Shown here: in pieces, positions 8,043 through 14,714 of the stretch | Layout: the number at the start of each line of letters is the position of its first letter | How positions within the stretch are numbered: position 1 is the first letter of the stretch | Origin: a virus | Virus record (IMG/VR): IMGVR_UViG_3300022871_000110 | Coordinates: 1 to 24,219 of that record | Length of the DNA: 24,219 bases | Reading direction: 5' to 3' (one strand) | Notes under the pieces: generated by a model | Databases searched by the model: none | What the model saw: the letters and a program-made list of their open reading frames with translations, nothing else | Told to the model about the DNA's origin: nothing | Position numbers and translations under genes: made by a program

Positions 8043-9230
8043 TTAATTAATCTTTTTAATCTCGCCATCTTCCATAAATATTCCGACTTTACCGGAATTA
8101 TCAACTCGTTCGATCCAAACTTGCCAATCCTTATCTTTAGCCATGCTTTCTATAACTTTCATATTATCGCTATCGAGGAGAGAGCCGTCTCTGATCAGAA
8201 TGACTTTGAGCTTTGGATTACTAGCCATTGCGATGGCCATTGATACTCTTAGTTGTTCAGCTGCGGATATTTGACTATAAGGAATGTTATTGTACAAAAC
8301 CCCGTCTTCTTCCCAACTAAGCCCACTTACAGGCATCTTTACTTTCGATAGCTTATCCTTTTTCTCTTTATCAATACCAGCAATAACCCTAGTAAGCTTA
8401 TCGTATTCGCTCTTGGCCTTATCTATTTTATCAGCATCTTCAACGACCTGCCTAGAGCTTACTATCTGCTCGCTAAGAGATTGTATGTTACTAATCTCAT
8501 CTTTCATGGCAGTTAAGTCATGTAAAGGTTTCTTTACTTTTTTAAGGTTTACTATCGCTGAACGAGCATCTTTAACATAAAGTTCTTGTTCCTTAATAGC
8601 TTTAAGTGCGCGCTCGTAATTACTTACTTCAGCACTGGCGTCATTAAATTTTGATACAAGCTCTTGCATGGACGGAATCTTGGGATTTTCCTTTAATATT
8701 TTTTGCGATTCCTGAATTGATTCAGGTAATCTTGTTGGCATGGCTTTTATTTGTCTACCAACTAATAATCTATCCTGGGTAAGTTCCTTCTTCTTTTCAT
8801 CTAACGGTGAGAGATCAAGCCCAACGACTCTTGTAAGCTCGTCAACTTGTTTTTTATTGTCGAGCCTTGAAAACTCCAGAGGATCAAACGATAAGCTTCC
8901 AACCACATAATCAAGGAATTCCTGTGGATTGCTATATTTAGATCCTTCGCCATTCGTAACAGATAGATATGAACCGCTTTCAGTGAATGTTCTCTTTACG
9001 ATATATCCATCTAGATCTATTTCGATCTCGGCCTTCTCTTCGCCATCACGGATTGGCTTTTGCTGTGCAGCTTTCTTGCCACCCAGCGCGTACCATATTG
9101 AGTCTAGAACCGAAGTCTTTCCTTGACCATTCTTTCCAGTGACTAATATGACATTTTTATTCTCGTCAAGCTTTAGCTCAACGGCCTTCAATTTTTTAAT
9201 GTTATTTGATTTTAATTCTATAATTTTCAT
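8043..9230 (-). CDS. RecF/SbcC-type AAA ATPase
   Basis: 395 residues. The N-terminus IIELKSNNIKKLKAVEL is the usual RecF/SMC-type first strand. Walker A is GKNGQGKTS at residues 32-40. A Q-loop region and a long helical, coiled-coil-prone middle (about 130-300) follow. The C-terminal signature is ISAAEQLRVSMAIAM at about 321-335, then VILIRDGSLLDSDN at about 344-357. A canonical Walker B D-E pair is not seen; the aligned place reads RDG, so the catalytic Glu may be absent or shifted. The protein is shorter than SbcC and lacks a zinc hook. It is encoded near a PD-(D/E)XK nuclease, which fits a recombination or end-processing pair. Its start abuts the upstream stop (TAAATG). Confidence 0.85.
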   Translation of the reverse strand: MKIIELKSNNIKKLKAVELKLDENKNVILVTGKNGQGKTSVLDSIWYALGGKKAAQQKPIRDGEEKAEIEIDLDGYIVKRTFTESGSYLSVTNGEGSKYSNPQEFLDYVVGSLSFDPLEFSRLDNKKQVDELTRVVGLDLSPLDEKKKELTQDRLLVGRQIKAMPTRLPESIQESQKILKENPKIPSMQELVSKFNDASAEVSNYERALKAIKEQELYVKDARSAIVNLKKVKKPLHDLTAMKDEISNIQSLSEQIVSSRQVVEDADKIDKAKSEYDKLTRVIAGIDKEKKDKLSKVKMPVSGLSWEEDGVLYNNIPYSQISAAEQLRVSMAIAMASNPKLKVILIRDGSLLDSDNMKVIESMAKDKDWQVWIERVDNSGKVGIFMEDGEIKKIN

Positions 9231-9395
9231 TTAAGTTGTTTTTAATATAATCATCAAGACCAATAGTGCAGATATGATGTTAGCGATACAAAACATGAAA
9301 GCAACTTCTATCCTTTTTCTGCTATAACTTAGAGAGATAAATGTAATTATCATTTCAGCTAAGATAATAAGCGGTATTAGGTAATATAGCTTCAT
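9231..9395 (-). CDS. Small two-TM membrane protein, 54 aa
   Basis: The ATG at 9395 lies one base after the upstream KTSC stop (TAAC-ATG), a junction used repeatedly in this genome, so the longer frame starting at 9542 is rejected. The protein is almost all hydrophobic: helix 1 is LYYLIPLIILAEMIITFISL, then a short basic loop (SYSRKRIE), then helix 2, AFMFCIANIISALLVLMIIL. An inner-membrane early protein of unknown role. Confidence 0.65.
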   Translation of the reverse strand: MKLYYLIPLIILAEMIITFISLSYSRKRIEVAFMFCIANIISALLVLMIILKTT

Positions 9396-9396
9396 G

Positions 9397-9636
9397 TTAT
9401 TTTTTTGGTTTAGCTCCAAGTTTTTTGTTCTTATACTTACCCCTAACAATCCACTTCTGGACAAATCCACCGGGAGAATCAGACTTAAAGATACCTTCAT
9501 AAATATAACGTGGAATTTCGTCATATCTATAAGTAGATCCATTACTAAATGTTATCTCAAGACTTCTGCTTGTCTCGTCATATCCAGCTGATTGAATGTT
9601 TGACGATACTACTGAATGATGTTTTATTTTCTCCAT
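9397..9636 (-). CDS. KTSC-domain protein
   Basis: 79 residues matching the KTSC domain across nearly its whole length: SSNIQSAGYDETSRSLEITF, then NGSTYRYDEIP, then YEGIFKSDSPGGFVQKWIRG-type end (VRGKY). The domain is a small beta-rich fold named after a lysyl-tRNA-synthetase-associated C-terminal module and is common in phages; its biochemical role is not settled. The start overlaps the upstream basic gene by 13 bases. Confidence 0.8.
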   Translation of the reverse strand: MEKIKHHSVVSSNIQSAGYDETSRSLEITFSNGSTYRYDEIPRYIYEGIFKSDSPGGFVQKWIVRGKYKNKKLGAKPKK

Positions 9637-9827
9637 AAATTTTGTTTGTTTTTATTTTGCTTTTTTCTCATTTTTTTTCGGCGCTTTTTTATCTTACGCT
9701 CAACTTTTTCTTGGATAGCGGTTTTTCTTTCATTCCATGCTTTCGATTGAAACACCGGAACATTGTGCTTTGTTTCTTCACTACCCCTCAATCGCCTAGC
9801 AAGCTTTAGTTTTTGTTTATGGTTCAT
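9624..9827 (-). CDS. Very basic small protein, 67 aa
   Basis: About 45% Lys plus Arg. The N-terminus is KQKLKLARRLRG and the C-terminal third is nearly all basic (KIKKRRKKMRKKQNKNKQN). It is probably helical and could bind RNA or DNA. It overlaps the KTSC gene by 13 bases. No family recognised. Confidence 0.55.
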   Translation of the reverse strand: MNHKQKLKLARRLRGSEETKHNVPVFQSKAWNERKTAIQEKVERKIKKRRKKMRKKQNKNKQNLWRK

Positions 9828-9841
9828 AGATTCCGTTATGT

Positions 9842-10018
9842 TTATTTAATCTTAGATTTAATAACTTCAAATCCTTCTATAATATCTATTTTATGTCCCA
9901 ATCTTTGGAGTGTCATTGGTAAATGCGCTGGACATGTTGTAGACCAAGTCCATCTTCCACATTTAATACGCCTTTTTCTATTGATTGGTCTGTATTGTAT
10001 TATCTTTTCTTTAGTCAT
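9842..10018 (-). CDS. Small basic protein, 58 aa
   Basis: This short gene starts one base after the stop of the nuclease gene (TAAC-ATG). It encodes a basic N-terminus (RPINRKRRIKCGRW) with two Cys at about residues 20 and 29, then HLPMTLQRLGHKIDIIEGF. The coupled start and the fill of an otherwise empty 180-bp gap support it as real. Function unknown. Confidence 0.6.
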   Translation of the reverse strand: MTKEKIIQYRPINRKRRIKCGRWTWSTTCPAHLPMTLQRLGHKIDIIEGFEVIKSKIK

Positions 10019-10019
10019 G

Positions 10020-10937
10020 TTATTTTAATTCGCTCGGATCGAATCTTACTTGATTCTTTTTACGAGTAGAATATCCAGTGGTTACTTTTCTAATTATCTC
10101 TAGCTCTTTTTCTGAATATCCTAGGCACGTTCCTTGCTTCTTAACAATCATGTCTTTGAAGTCACTGTACTTGATTTGCCAATCTCCGTGAACAGATTTA
10201 TCGTTTCGCGCCTTAGAGATTATAGAGGATGATACATTATCCCAATTAATCTTATCAACAGGATATTTATATAGGTATTCTATTTTTGGTTCTATTCCTG
10301 GCTTGACGTTCTCAATCCAGATCTTCTCGAATCTCTTAAAGACTCGTTCTAGATCTATCTCAACCGTATTGTCGGGACAGATAAAGTGATGAGGATTGTC
10401 TCCAGTTTGATACAAGTCGTACTCATATCGCTCGCCAGTACCTTGATTAATCATTAATAGAATTCCTCGCTTGATCTTTAAGTGATATAGATAGATAGCT
10501 AACTGAGACAGATAAGATGTCTTTACATCTCCTATCCGTACCCTGCTATGCTGAAATCCTCCGTAATACGTTTTTACTTCTACAATGATTTCTTCGCCGT
10601 TTATCTCTATTCCTGCATCAGGATATCCAGAGATCGGGACCTTGTGTTTGCCCCATTCGAAAAAACATCTCTCGTCATTGGAAAATCTTTCTATAAGTTT
10701 TCCGGACTTTCTTAGGAAGAGAATAACGGCTTCTTCCGTAAGCTTGCGCATCTTTAACATCATAAGCTTCTCTTCACTTATAGGATTGGTAGGCTTAGTT
10801 CCTATCCACCTATGGAAGATCTCAAAGGCCATGATCTCTGACTCAGAGGCCCAGAAGGTTGACTTCTTTTTGCCAAGATATTCTTCGTTTCTCGATAATT
10901 TAATTGACTCGTCTAGTAGTGGAATTATTAATGACAT
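10020..10937 (-). CDS. PD-(D/E)XK nuclease (RecB/Cas4-like)
   Basis: 305 residues from the ATG at 10937; an upstream ATG at 11003 would overlap the previous gene by 104 bases. The nuclease core is clear: E69 in the KLTEEAV helix, D107 in GYPDAGI, and E120-x-K122 in IIVEVKTYYG. A RecB-family motif with Q145 follows in SYLSQLAIYLYHLK. These are the metal-binding and QxxxY-type residues of the lambda-exonuclease/RecB/Cas4 group. No Cys cluster is present, so it is not a Fe-S Cas4. The C-terminal 130 residues are charged. With the RecF-like ATPase in the same operon it probably resects or processes phage DNA ends. Confidence 0.8.
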   Translation of the reverse strand: MSLIIPLLDESIKLSRNEEYLGKKKSTFWASESEIMAFEIFHRWIGTKPTNPISEEKLMMLKMRKLTEEAVILFLRKSGKLIERFSNDERCFFEWGKHKVPISGYPDAGIEINGEEIIVEVKTYYGGFQHSRVRIGDVKTSYLSQLAIYLYHLKIKRGILLMINQGTGERYEYDLYQTGDNPHHFICPDNTVEIDLERVFKRFEKIWIENVKPGIEPKIEYLYKYPVDKINWDNVSSSIISKARNDKSVHGDWQIKYSDFKDMIVKKQGTCLGYSEKELEIIRKVTTGYSTRKKNQVRFDPSELK

Positions 10938-11103
10938 TTTGTTTGTTTGGCTTGTTATAAACACGAATACGGTTACGTCCTGAGTAAGGATCGCAATATA
11001 CATGACCGAACTTGCTTAACGCCTTCAGAGATTTATCACTTAATAAATCCATGAGATTTGTCCCATTATTTCTAGTTATTATCTTTCGTGTCTTAGTTGC
11101 CAT
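10900..11103 (-). CDS. Hypothetical protein, 67 aa, first gene after promoter
   Basis: The start at 11103 lies six bases after a TATAAT hexamer, so the mRNA would begin at or beside the ATG. An in-frame ATG at 11121 lies upstream of that promoter element and is less likely. The protein is basic (MATKTRKIITRNN) with one Cys and a RNRIRVYNK segment. No family recognised. It overlaps the nuclease start by 38 bases. Confidence 0.55.
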   Translation of the reverse strand: MATKTRKIITRNNGTNLMDLLSDKSLKALSKFGHVYCDPYSGRNRIRVYNKPNKQNVINNSTTRRVN

Positions 11104-11109
11104 AAGTTG

Positions 11110-11138
11110 ATTATAACACATCTTAGATACCCTTAAAA
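11110..11138 (-). promoter_or_regulatory. Extended -10 promoter, near-leaderless
   Basis: On the minus strand TGTTATAAT gives a perfect -10 (TATAAT, 11115-11110) with a TGn extension. Seventeen bases upstream is a poor -35 (TTTTAA, 11138-11133). The expected start point coincides with the ATG at 11103, so the transcript should have no leader or almost none. Confidence 0.65.
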
Positions 11139-11142
11139 GCTC

Positions 11143-11409
11143 TTACTTATCCACAGCCATCTCCTTAAACATGATACTTGTAAAGTATCGACCGGGATTT
11201 CTTGGGTTCATTTCTTTAACAAGAGTTACTTTTTTTCGCACAAAGTAGTCAGGAAACACCTTGCAGATTTTCATATATATTCCTATATGATCCATATCGT
11301 CGAAGCCCTTAGCAACATCAATTGCGAGTTGTTGGTGTGCAGAATGAACTTTTTGTGTCTCTCCTTTCCTATCTTTAAGTTTATTTAGATAGTCTCCTAT
11401 TGATTCCAT
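11143..11409 (-). CDS. Hypothetical protein, 88 aa
   Basis: Start at 11409, ten bases after the upstream stop; an ATG at 11436 would overlap it. The protein is mixed alpha/beta (MESIGDYLNKLKDRKGE, then DDMDHIGIYMKICKVFP). It ends FTSIMFKEMAVDK; those last codons happen to contain a TTATCCACA word on the plus strand. No domain recognised. It lies just upstream of the promoter for the next operon. Confidence 0.6.
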   Translation of the reverse strand: MESIGDYLNKLKDRKGETQKVHSAHQQLAIDVAKGFDDMDHIGIYMKICKVFPDYFVRKKVTLVKEMNPRNPGRYFTSIMFKEMAVDK

Positions 11410-11419
11410 TGTTATAGTT

Positions 11420-11806
11420 TTACCAATTAATCTCACCCATGCAGTTGTCTATTGTATCTGTAAAGATGCCTATTGATTCATCTGAGGCATCATCAGTATA
11501 TAGCGATACAAAGAATTCAAATAGATTATCTTCTCCAACTCTTTTTAACATATAGTCGTATGTACACTGGCAATAGTCTTCTTGGCCTCCAATTTCTTCC
11601 GTGCAACCCCAAATATAGTCGTCTCTCATTGAATAGCTGCTAGTCAAATCATCATCTTTTAAGAACTCTCTTACAAGACTTTCAGTGGGTATGTTTTGTT
11701 CTTTTCGCTGATTACTAATGTAATAATTATTAGCAATCAGAGTTGAGATACCGATAGCTGCTATCAATATTGCGCCTCCTATGATCCAAGCTGTTTTATT
11801 TTTCAT
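11420..11806 (-). CDS. Membrane-anchored Cys-containing protein, 128 aa
   Basis: An N-terminal basic start (MKNKTAW) and hydrophobic segment at about residues 8-25 (IIGGAILIAAIGISTLIA) act as an anchor or uncleaved signal. The remaining 100 residues are acidic and should lie outside the membrane. Four Cys are in the soluble part (WGCTEE, YCQCTY, DNCMGE), consistent with two disulfides or a metal site. It is placed next to another anchored protein with a 3D domain, so both may act at the cell envelope. Family not recognised. Confidence 0.65.
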   Translation of the reverse strand: MKNKTAWIIGGAILIAAIGISTLIANNYYISNQRKEQNIPTESLVREFLKDDDLTSSYSMRDDYIWGCTEEIGGQEDYCQCTYDYMLKRVGEDNLFEFFVSLYTDDASDESIGIFTDTIDNCMGEINW

Positions 11807-11810
11807 TGTT

Positions 11811-12302
11811 TTATTTTGAGTTATAAATTTTAATTAATTTTTCTTGAACGCCCCAGTTAATTGCATCAGTCGTAGTTTCCATCCAGATATCGAAGTTATA
11901 ATTATCTCTATATCTTGGAGCCATACGATCCTCACAAGTATAAATTTTCCCGTCTATTCCTATTTTAGTTTCTAGATCCATAAAGGATGGGCACGCGATA
12001 GCACCATTGTATACAATTTTTCCGCTTGCCATTATAAATGGATCGCTATCAGTTTTAGATACTTCTGAATTATAGGCATAGACCTTAGCTACCACCTCTA
12101 TATGGTTATTAACTACAGGAGTGATTGCTTCATCAGTGTATCTATCTAGGCCAAGAGTCTCGATGTAATACTCAATACTCTCACAGTAACAAACCACAAT
12201 CAGGAGAGTAGCGATTAGACAAGCCCAGATAAGTTTAGAAAAGCTTCCCGGCCCTAGGTGACGGGATAAGATCTTTTTCATAGTCATATAATCCTTTTTC
12301 AT
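11811..12302 (-). CDS. Membrane-anchored 3D-domain protein
   Basis: 163 residues. A hydrophobic segment at about 23-42 (KLIWACLIATLLIVVCYC) follows a basic start. The C-terminal part resembles the 3D (Asp-Asp-Asp) domain, a double-psi beta-barrel of peptidoglycan lytic transglycosylase type: a CPSFMDLETKI strand, TCEDRMA, then FDIWM and TTDAINWG. This corresponds to the A-x-D-x-G / D-I-Y-F / A-x-x-W-G series of that family. The match is partial and the first Asp region is altered. It may remodel host peptidoglycan during infection. An ATG at 12287 with AAGGA upstream is an alternative start. It overlaps the upstream gene by 50-70 bases. Confidence 0.65.
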   Translation of the reverse strand: MKKDYMTMKKILSRHLGPGSFSKLIWACLIATLLIVVCYCESIEYYIETLGLDRYTDEAITPVVNNHIEVVAKVYAYNSEVSKTDSDPFIMASGKIVYNGAIACPSFMDLETKIGIDGKIYTCEDRMAPRYRDNYNFDIWMETTTDAINWGVQEKLIKIYNSK

Positions 12303-12780
12303 CTAACAATTCAATCAGTTTAGGGAAATCCCTAACTGTCACATAATGAGACTCGACGATCTCATTTGTGATTTGATTAAGTGTTATTTGGATTGGAATG
12401 TCTCTTTTGCCAGCAAAGAATTCCTTAGCGCGTTTCATATTAAGGCCGAAGAGTGCTTTGCGACTCTTTCCATGCTCATCTTTTGGCTTATATACTACGC
12501 CTCCAAATCTGACTAAATCACCAAAGCGAGCGTAGTTATTTTTAGATAACAGATGCTTAATATCCTTAGTCTCGAACTCGTGGACTTCTTTTTCTCCACA
12601 CCACTTATATATCTCGTACAGCGCGCTTATAAGCTCCTTATAGAGCGTAACCTTCCTGTCCTTTATGTTATGGCCACAGGTTGGGCAAAAGCCAAGTTTC
12701 TTCCTGAGTATACTGTCTCCTTCCAGAACGGCACGAAAATCCTTCGCCTTCCTAAATAACTTAAAGTTAGTGGTACTCAT
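12235..12780 (-). CDS. Zinc-knuckle phage protein, 181 aa
   Basis: Start at 12780, inside the end of the upstream gene; the ATG at 12819 would overlap more. A C-x-x-C pair (FCPTCGHNI) lies at about residues 31-36; a second pair is not obvious, so metal binding is possible but incomplete. The rest has helices (YKELISALYEIYKWCG, KDIKHLL) followed by a strand pair (GGVVYKPKD, LFGLNM). This order suggests a winged-helix-like DNA-binding domain, an inference from pattern only. It ends inside the 3D-domain gene. Confidence 0.65.
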   Translation of the reverse strand: MSTTNFKLFRKAKDFRAVLEGDSILRKKLGFCPTCGHNIKDRKVTLYKELISALYEIYKWCGEKEVHEFETKDIKHLLSKNNYARFGDLVRFGGVVYKPKDEHGKSRKALFGLNMKRAKEFFAGKRDIPIQITLNQITNEIVESHYVTVRDFPKLIELLDEKGLYDYEKDLIPSPRAGKLF

Positions 12781-12961
12781 GTTTGATTTTGAATTTATTA
12801 CTTCTATCTTGAGACTCAAATCCCTCCTTAGTCTTTTCTAATAAAGAGAGGAAGACACTATTAAATAGAGTGCGTTGACCTCTATTGGCAAACCTAATAT
12901 CTATTGTAACAGTCATGTAGTTGCCAATGTGTTTCTTTCTTTTGAAGTATTTTTTGAACAT
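12767..12961 (-). CDS. Hypothetical basic protein, 64 aa
   Basis: Basic start (MFKKYFKRKK), a strand (YMTVTIDIRFA) and a helix (LFNSVFLSLLEKTKEGF), ending FKIKHEYH. One base separates it from the upstream stop. It overlaps the next gene's start by 14 bases, a typical coupled junction. Function unknown. Confidence 0.6.
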   Translation of the reverse strand: MFKKYFKRKKHIGNYMTVTIDIRFANRGQRTLFNSVFLSLLEKTKEGFESQDRSNKFKIKHEYH

Positions 12962-12962
12962 A

Positions 12963-13151
12963 TTAATCTTTTCTCTGGGCTAATTTTAGGAGAATATTCG
13001 TCCAGAAGTTAAGTTTTTTAATCGCTTTTATGTGATCATTTTTAGTTGAAATCATAGCTGTTTCTTTAATGTGTACAGCCGCATGAACTACCAGCGCGAG
13101 GACTTCGTCACTTGAAAGGTTAAGTTCTTTAATTTTTAATTTTGTGCTCAT
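12963..13151 (-). CDS. Hypothetical helical protein, 62 aa
   Basis: Short helical protein: LSSDEVLALVVHAAVHIKE then KAIKKLNFWTNILLKLAQRK. No membrane segment is certain because the hydrophobic helix is broken by charged residues. It sits between a two-TM gene and a basic small gene. Function unknown. Confidence 0.6.
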   Translation of the reverse strand: MSTKLKIKELNLSSDEVLALVVHAAVHIKETAMISTKNDHIKAIKKLNFWTNILLKLAQRKD

Positions 13152-13160
13152 ATTTTTTGA

Positions 13161-13367
13161 TTAATGTTTTAGAACAGCAACAGTAAATATAAATGCTATA
13201 AATACCGCTACTACAAACGCAGTCACTCCATCAGAACCCTTTCCTATTGCTAATATAAGTAAGCCGACCATTACTATGACAAATATAAGGGTTACTAAGG
13301 CGACTACTATGACGCCACGACGATCTTCTTCGTGATAAAACTGTTCTATTTTTTTTGTTATCTTCAT
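13161..13367 (-). CDS. Two-TM membrane protein, 68 aa
   Basis: A charged N-terminus (MKITKKIEQFYHEEDRR) is followed by helix 1 (GVIVVALVTLIFVIVMVGLL), a short GKGSDG loop and helix 2 (AFVVAVFIAFIFTVAVL). Its ATGAAGA start directly follows copy 1 of the junction repeat. An early membrane protein of unknown role. Confidence 0.65.
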   Translation of the reverse strand: MKITKKIEQFYHEEDRRGVIVVALVTLIFVIVMVGLLILAIGKGSDGVTAFVVAVFIAFIFTVAVLKH

Positions 13368-13370
13368 AGT

Positions 13371-13400
13371 TATATATTACTAAGTTAATTTGCTATTTGG
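13371..13400 (-). repeat. Junction repeat, copy 1
   Basis: Plus-strand core ACTAAGTTAATTTGCTATTT. On the minus strand it encodes the last codons (N-S-K-L-T-stop) of the 53-aa gene and leads into TAATATATAACT then ATG of the next gene. Confidence 0.8.
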
Positions 13401-13541
13401 TTTTTTTTGTTCAATTAAGTCTAATGCCTTTGCTATGTTAGATAAGCCTTTCTTGCGCAACCACGTACTTGTGTTCATGTTTTTACGAGCATCCATTTTA
13501 ATGCCATATTCCTTTTCAATATCACGTATCTTCATTTTCAT
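13380..13541 (-). CDS. Small protein with possible HTH, 53 aa
   Basis: This gene is bounded by junction repeats on both sides and its stop (TAG) lies inside copy 1. The protein reads MKMKIRDIEKEYGIKMDARK, then NTSTWLRKKGLSNIAKALD. The spacing of helices could form a small helix-turn-helix, but this is not certain. Two in-frame ATG codons (13541 and 13535) are possible starts. Function unknown. Confidence 0.6.
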   Translation of the reverse strand: MKMKIRDIEKEYGIKMDARKNMNTSTWLRKKGLSNIAKALDLIEQKKPNSKLT

Positions 13542-13564
13542 ATTACTAAGTTAATTTACTATTT
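13541..13564 (-). repeat. Junction repeat, copy 2
   Basis: Core ACTAAGTTAATTTACTATTT. It starts immediately after the 3' end of the 219-nt tRNA-like element and ends at the ATG of the 53-aa gene. Confidence 0.8.
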
Positions 13565-13783
13565 GGTGAGAGCGAGGATTTGCACCTCGCATGCAGACAG
13601 TTGGCACGTATGCGCCCTGTCCTACTCTATGCAAGTAGTATCCACTAAATTTTCTCAGCAATGATTATTTGCAACTAATCATCTCAAAAAGTTAGCTTCA
13701 ACGCCACACTCTATTGCTCTCGTGTATCTTCGGGACTTGTATCTGCACCGAAGCCTTTGCGTCTACTATTCCGCCACCTCACC
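13565..13783 (-). ncRNA. 219-nt tRNA-Leu-like RNA with long insert
   Basis: The minus strand begins GGTGAGG-TG-GCG, then GAATAGTAGA-CGC, the acceptor, linker and D-arm of a tRNA-Leu. It ends with a T-arm-like hairpin (GCGAGG-TGCAAAT-CCTCGC) and TCTCACC, which pairs with the first seven bases (one G-U). Instead of a normal anticodon and variable arm there are about 140 nt with further hairpins (plus coordinates): 13728-13753 (6 bp), 13661-13682 (7 bp), 13622-13638 (5 bp), 13596-13621 (5 bp plus inner 5 bp). A G-U pair in the inner stem exists only if the minus strand is transcribed. No group I intron core was recognised and no anticodon stem could be assigned. It could be an intron-bearing or decayed tRNA, or a new RNA built on a tRNA frame. 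Confidence 0.5.
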
Positions 13784-13822
13784 AAGCAATAAACTAATTT
13801 ATTGAACATTAGTATCTCTTGT

Positions 13823-14221
13823 TTAGTCATGGTCTATTGCGTTAAATTCTTTATAGAAATATTCTTTCTGATGTTCTTCATTGAAATATTGTGCGGCTAG
13901 GTCAAAGAGCCTCTTACATACTTCTATATGGCTTCGCCACTTCCTTCCACCACAGATATGTATATATCCTTCTTCGCCAAAGTAAACATGAGAACATCCA
14001 TCCCATTTTATTGTTCCGTCCATATAGGTTTCGGCATCCCCTAACTTTTTGGTAGTATCTACAGAGCTATCAACGCCTTTCTTTTCGTATATCGGAATAT
14101 TAAATTTCCCAAAAAAGTTTTGTTCGTGCCCAACAATTTCATAGACCCAAAAATTCATAAATGTATCACCGTATTCAATTAGACAAATAAAGTCCATGTC
14201 TTCCCAAGTTATTTTCTTCAT
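13823..14221 (-). CDS. Hypothetical protein, 132 aa
   Basis: A soluble, aromatic-rich protein: WEDMDFICLIEYGDTFMNFW, then a middle with GCSHVYFGEEGYIHICGG and a basic CKRLFDLAAQYF helix. Several Cys (about residues 13, 76, 90, 102) are scattered and do not form a clear knuckle. Its ATGAAGA start directly follows junction repeat copy 3. No family recognised. Confidence 0.6.
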   Translation of the reverse strand: MKKITWEDMDFICLIEYGDTFMNFWVYEIVGHEQNFFGKFNIPIYEKKGVDSSVDTTKKLGDAETYMDGTIKWDGCSHVYFGEEGYIHICGGRKWRSHIEVCKRLFDLAAQYFNEEHQKEYFYKEFNAIDHD

Positions 14222-14223
14222 AG

Positions 14224-14252
14224 CTATATATTACTAAGTTAAATTACTATTT
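14224..14252 (-). repeat. Junction repeat, copy 3
   Basis: Core ACTAAGTTAAATTACTATTT. It forms the last codons (N-S-N-L-T-stop) of the 79-aa gene and the leader of the 132-aa gene. Confidence 0.8.
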
Positions 14253-14473
14253 ATTTCTCCACTTTTAATAAGGTCATACATTAACTTTAGTGGCACAATT
14301 CCCTGCACCAATTCTTTCTTATCAAACTTTTCACAATACTCATCTAGTATCTCTTGTGTAAGCCCATCTCCCTTTTCCGTGGGCAATCTGCCCTTAACTC
14401 GTAGAAAAATATCTACTTCTTCAAAGTTATAATTTTTCTTTGCTATAAAAATCGGTCTATTAAGTTCTTTCAT
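14234..14473 (-). CDS. Hypothetical protein, 79 aa
   Basis: Short soluble protein (ELNRPIFIAKKNYNFEEVDI, then TQEILDEYCEKFDKKELV). Its ATG overlaps the upstream stop by one base (TAATG). Its last residues (NSNLT) and TAG stop are supplied by junction repeat copy 3. Function unknown. Confidence 0.6.
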   Translation of the reverse strand: MKELNRPIFIAKKNYNFEEVDIFLRVKGRLPTEKGDGLTQEILDEYCEKFDKKELVQGIVPLKLMYDLIKSGEINSNLT

Positions 14474-14682
14474 TATGTGCTTTCTATTAAATTTTTAATA
14501 CTTTGTGGATTGTTATAACCCATAATGCGAGCAATTTCTCGATAAGAATACTTTTCTGCTCTCAATGACTTTGCAATATACTTAGCGTCAACCTGTATAT
14601 TGAAATATGGATTAAGTTTATTTGGAATATCTATTGTTCCTTTTCCTTTGCATATTGGACATTTTAATTCCTTCTTCTTCAT
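14473..14682 (-). CDS. Zinc-knuckle plus HTH protein, 69 aa
   Basis: A C-x-x-C knuckle (KCPICKGKG) at residues 8-11 resembles half of a zinc ribbon or the DnaJ-type CxxCxGxG motif. It is followed by a helix-turn-helix candidate (YSYREIARIMGYNNPQSIKN) near residues 45-64, with the R-E-I-A-R-I-M-G pattern of sigma-70 region 4 or AsnC-like HTHs. A small DNA-binding regulator is likely. The start follows junction repeat copy 4. Confidence 0.7.
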   Translation of the reverse strand: MKKKELKCPICKGKGTIDIPNKLNPYFNIQVDAKYIAKSLRAEKYSYREIARIMGYNNPQSIKNLIEST

Positions 14683-14685
14683 AGT

Positions 14686-14714
14686 TATATATTACTAAGT
14701 TAAATTATTATTTG
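14686..14714 (-). repeat. Junction repeat, copy 4
   Basis: Core ACTAAGTTAAATTATTATTT. It provides the N-N-N-L-T-stop end of the 69-aa gene and the leader of the zinc-knuckle gene. Confidence 0.8.

Noticed and set aside
11147-11155. Third TTATCCACA as a DnaA box
   Set aside because: It lies in the last codons (A-V-D-K) of a gene and is probably chance.
13565-13783. tmRNA or cyanobacterial-type group I intron in tRNA-Leu
   Set aside because: No tmRNA D-loop signature or tag frame ending in LAA, and it is too short; no P/Q/R/S core elements of a group I intron recognised, and exons could not be joined into a valid anticodon stem.
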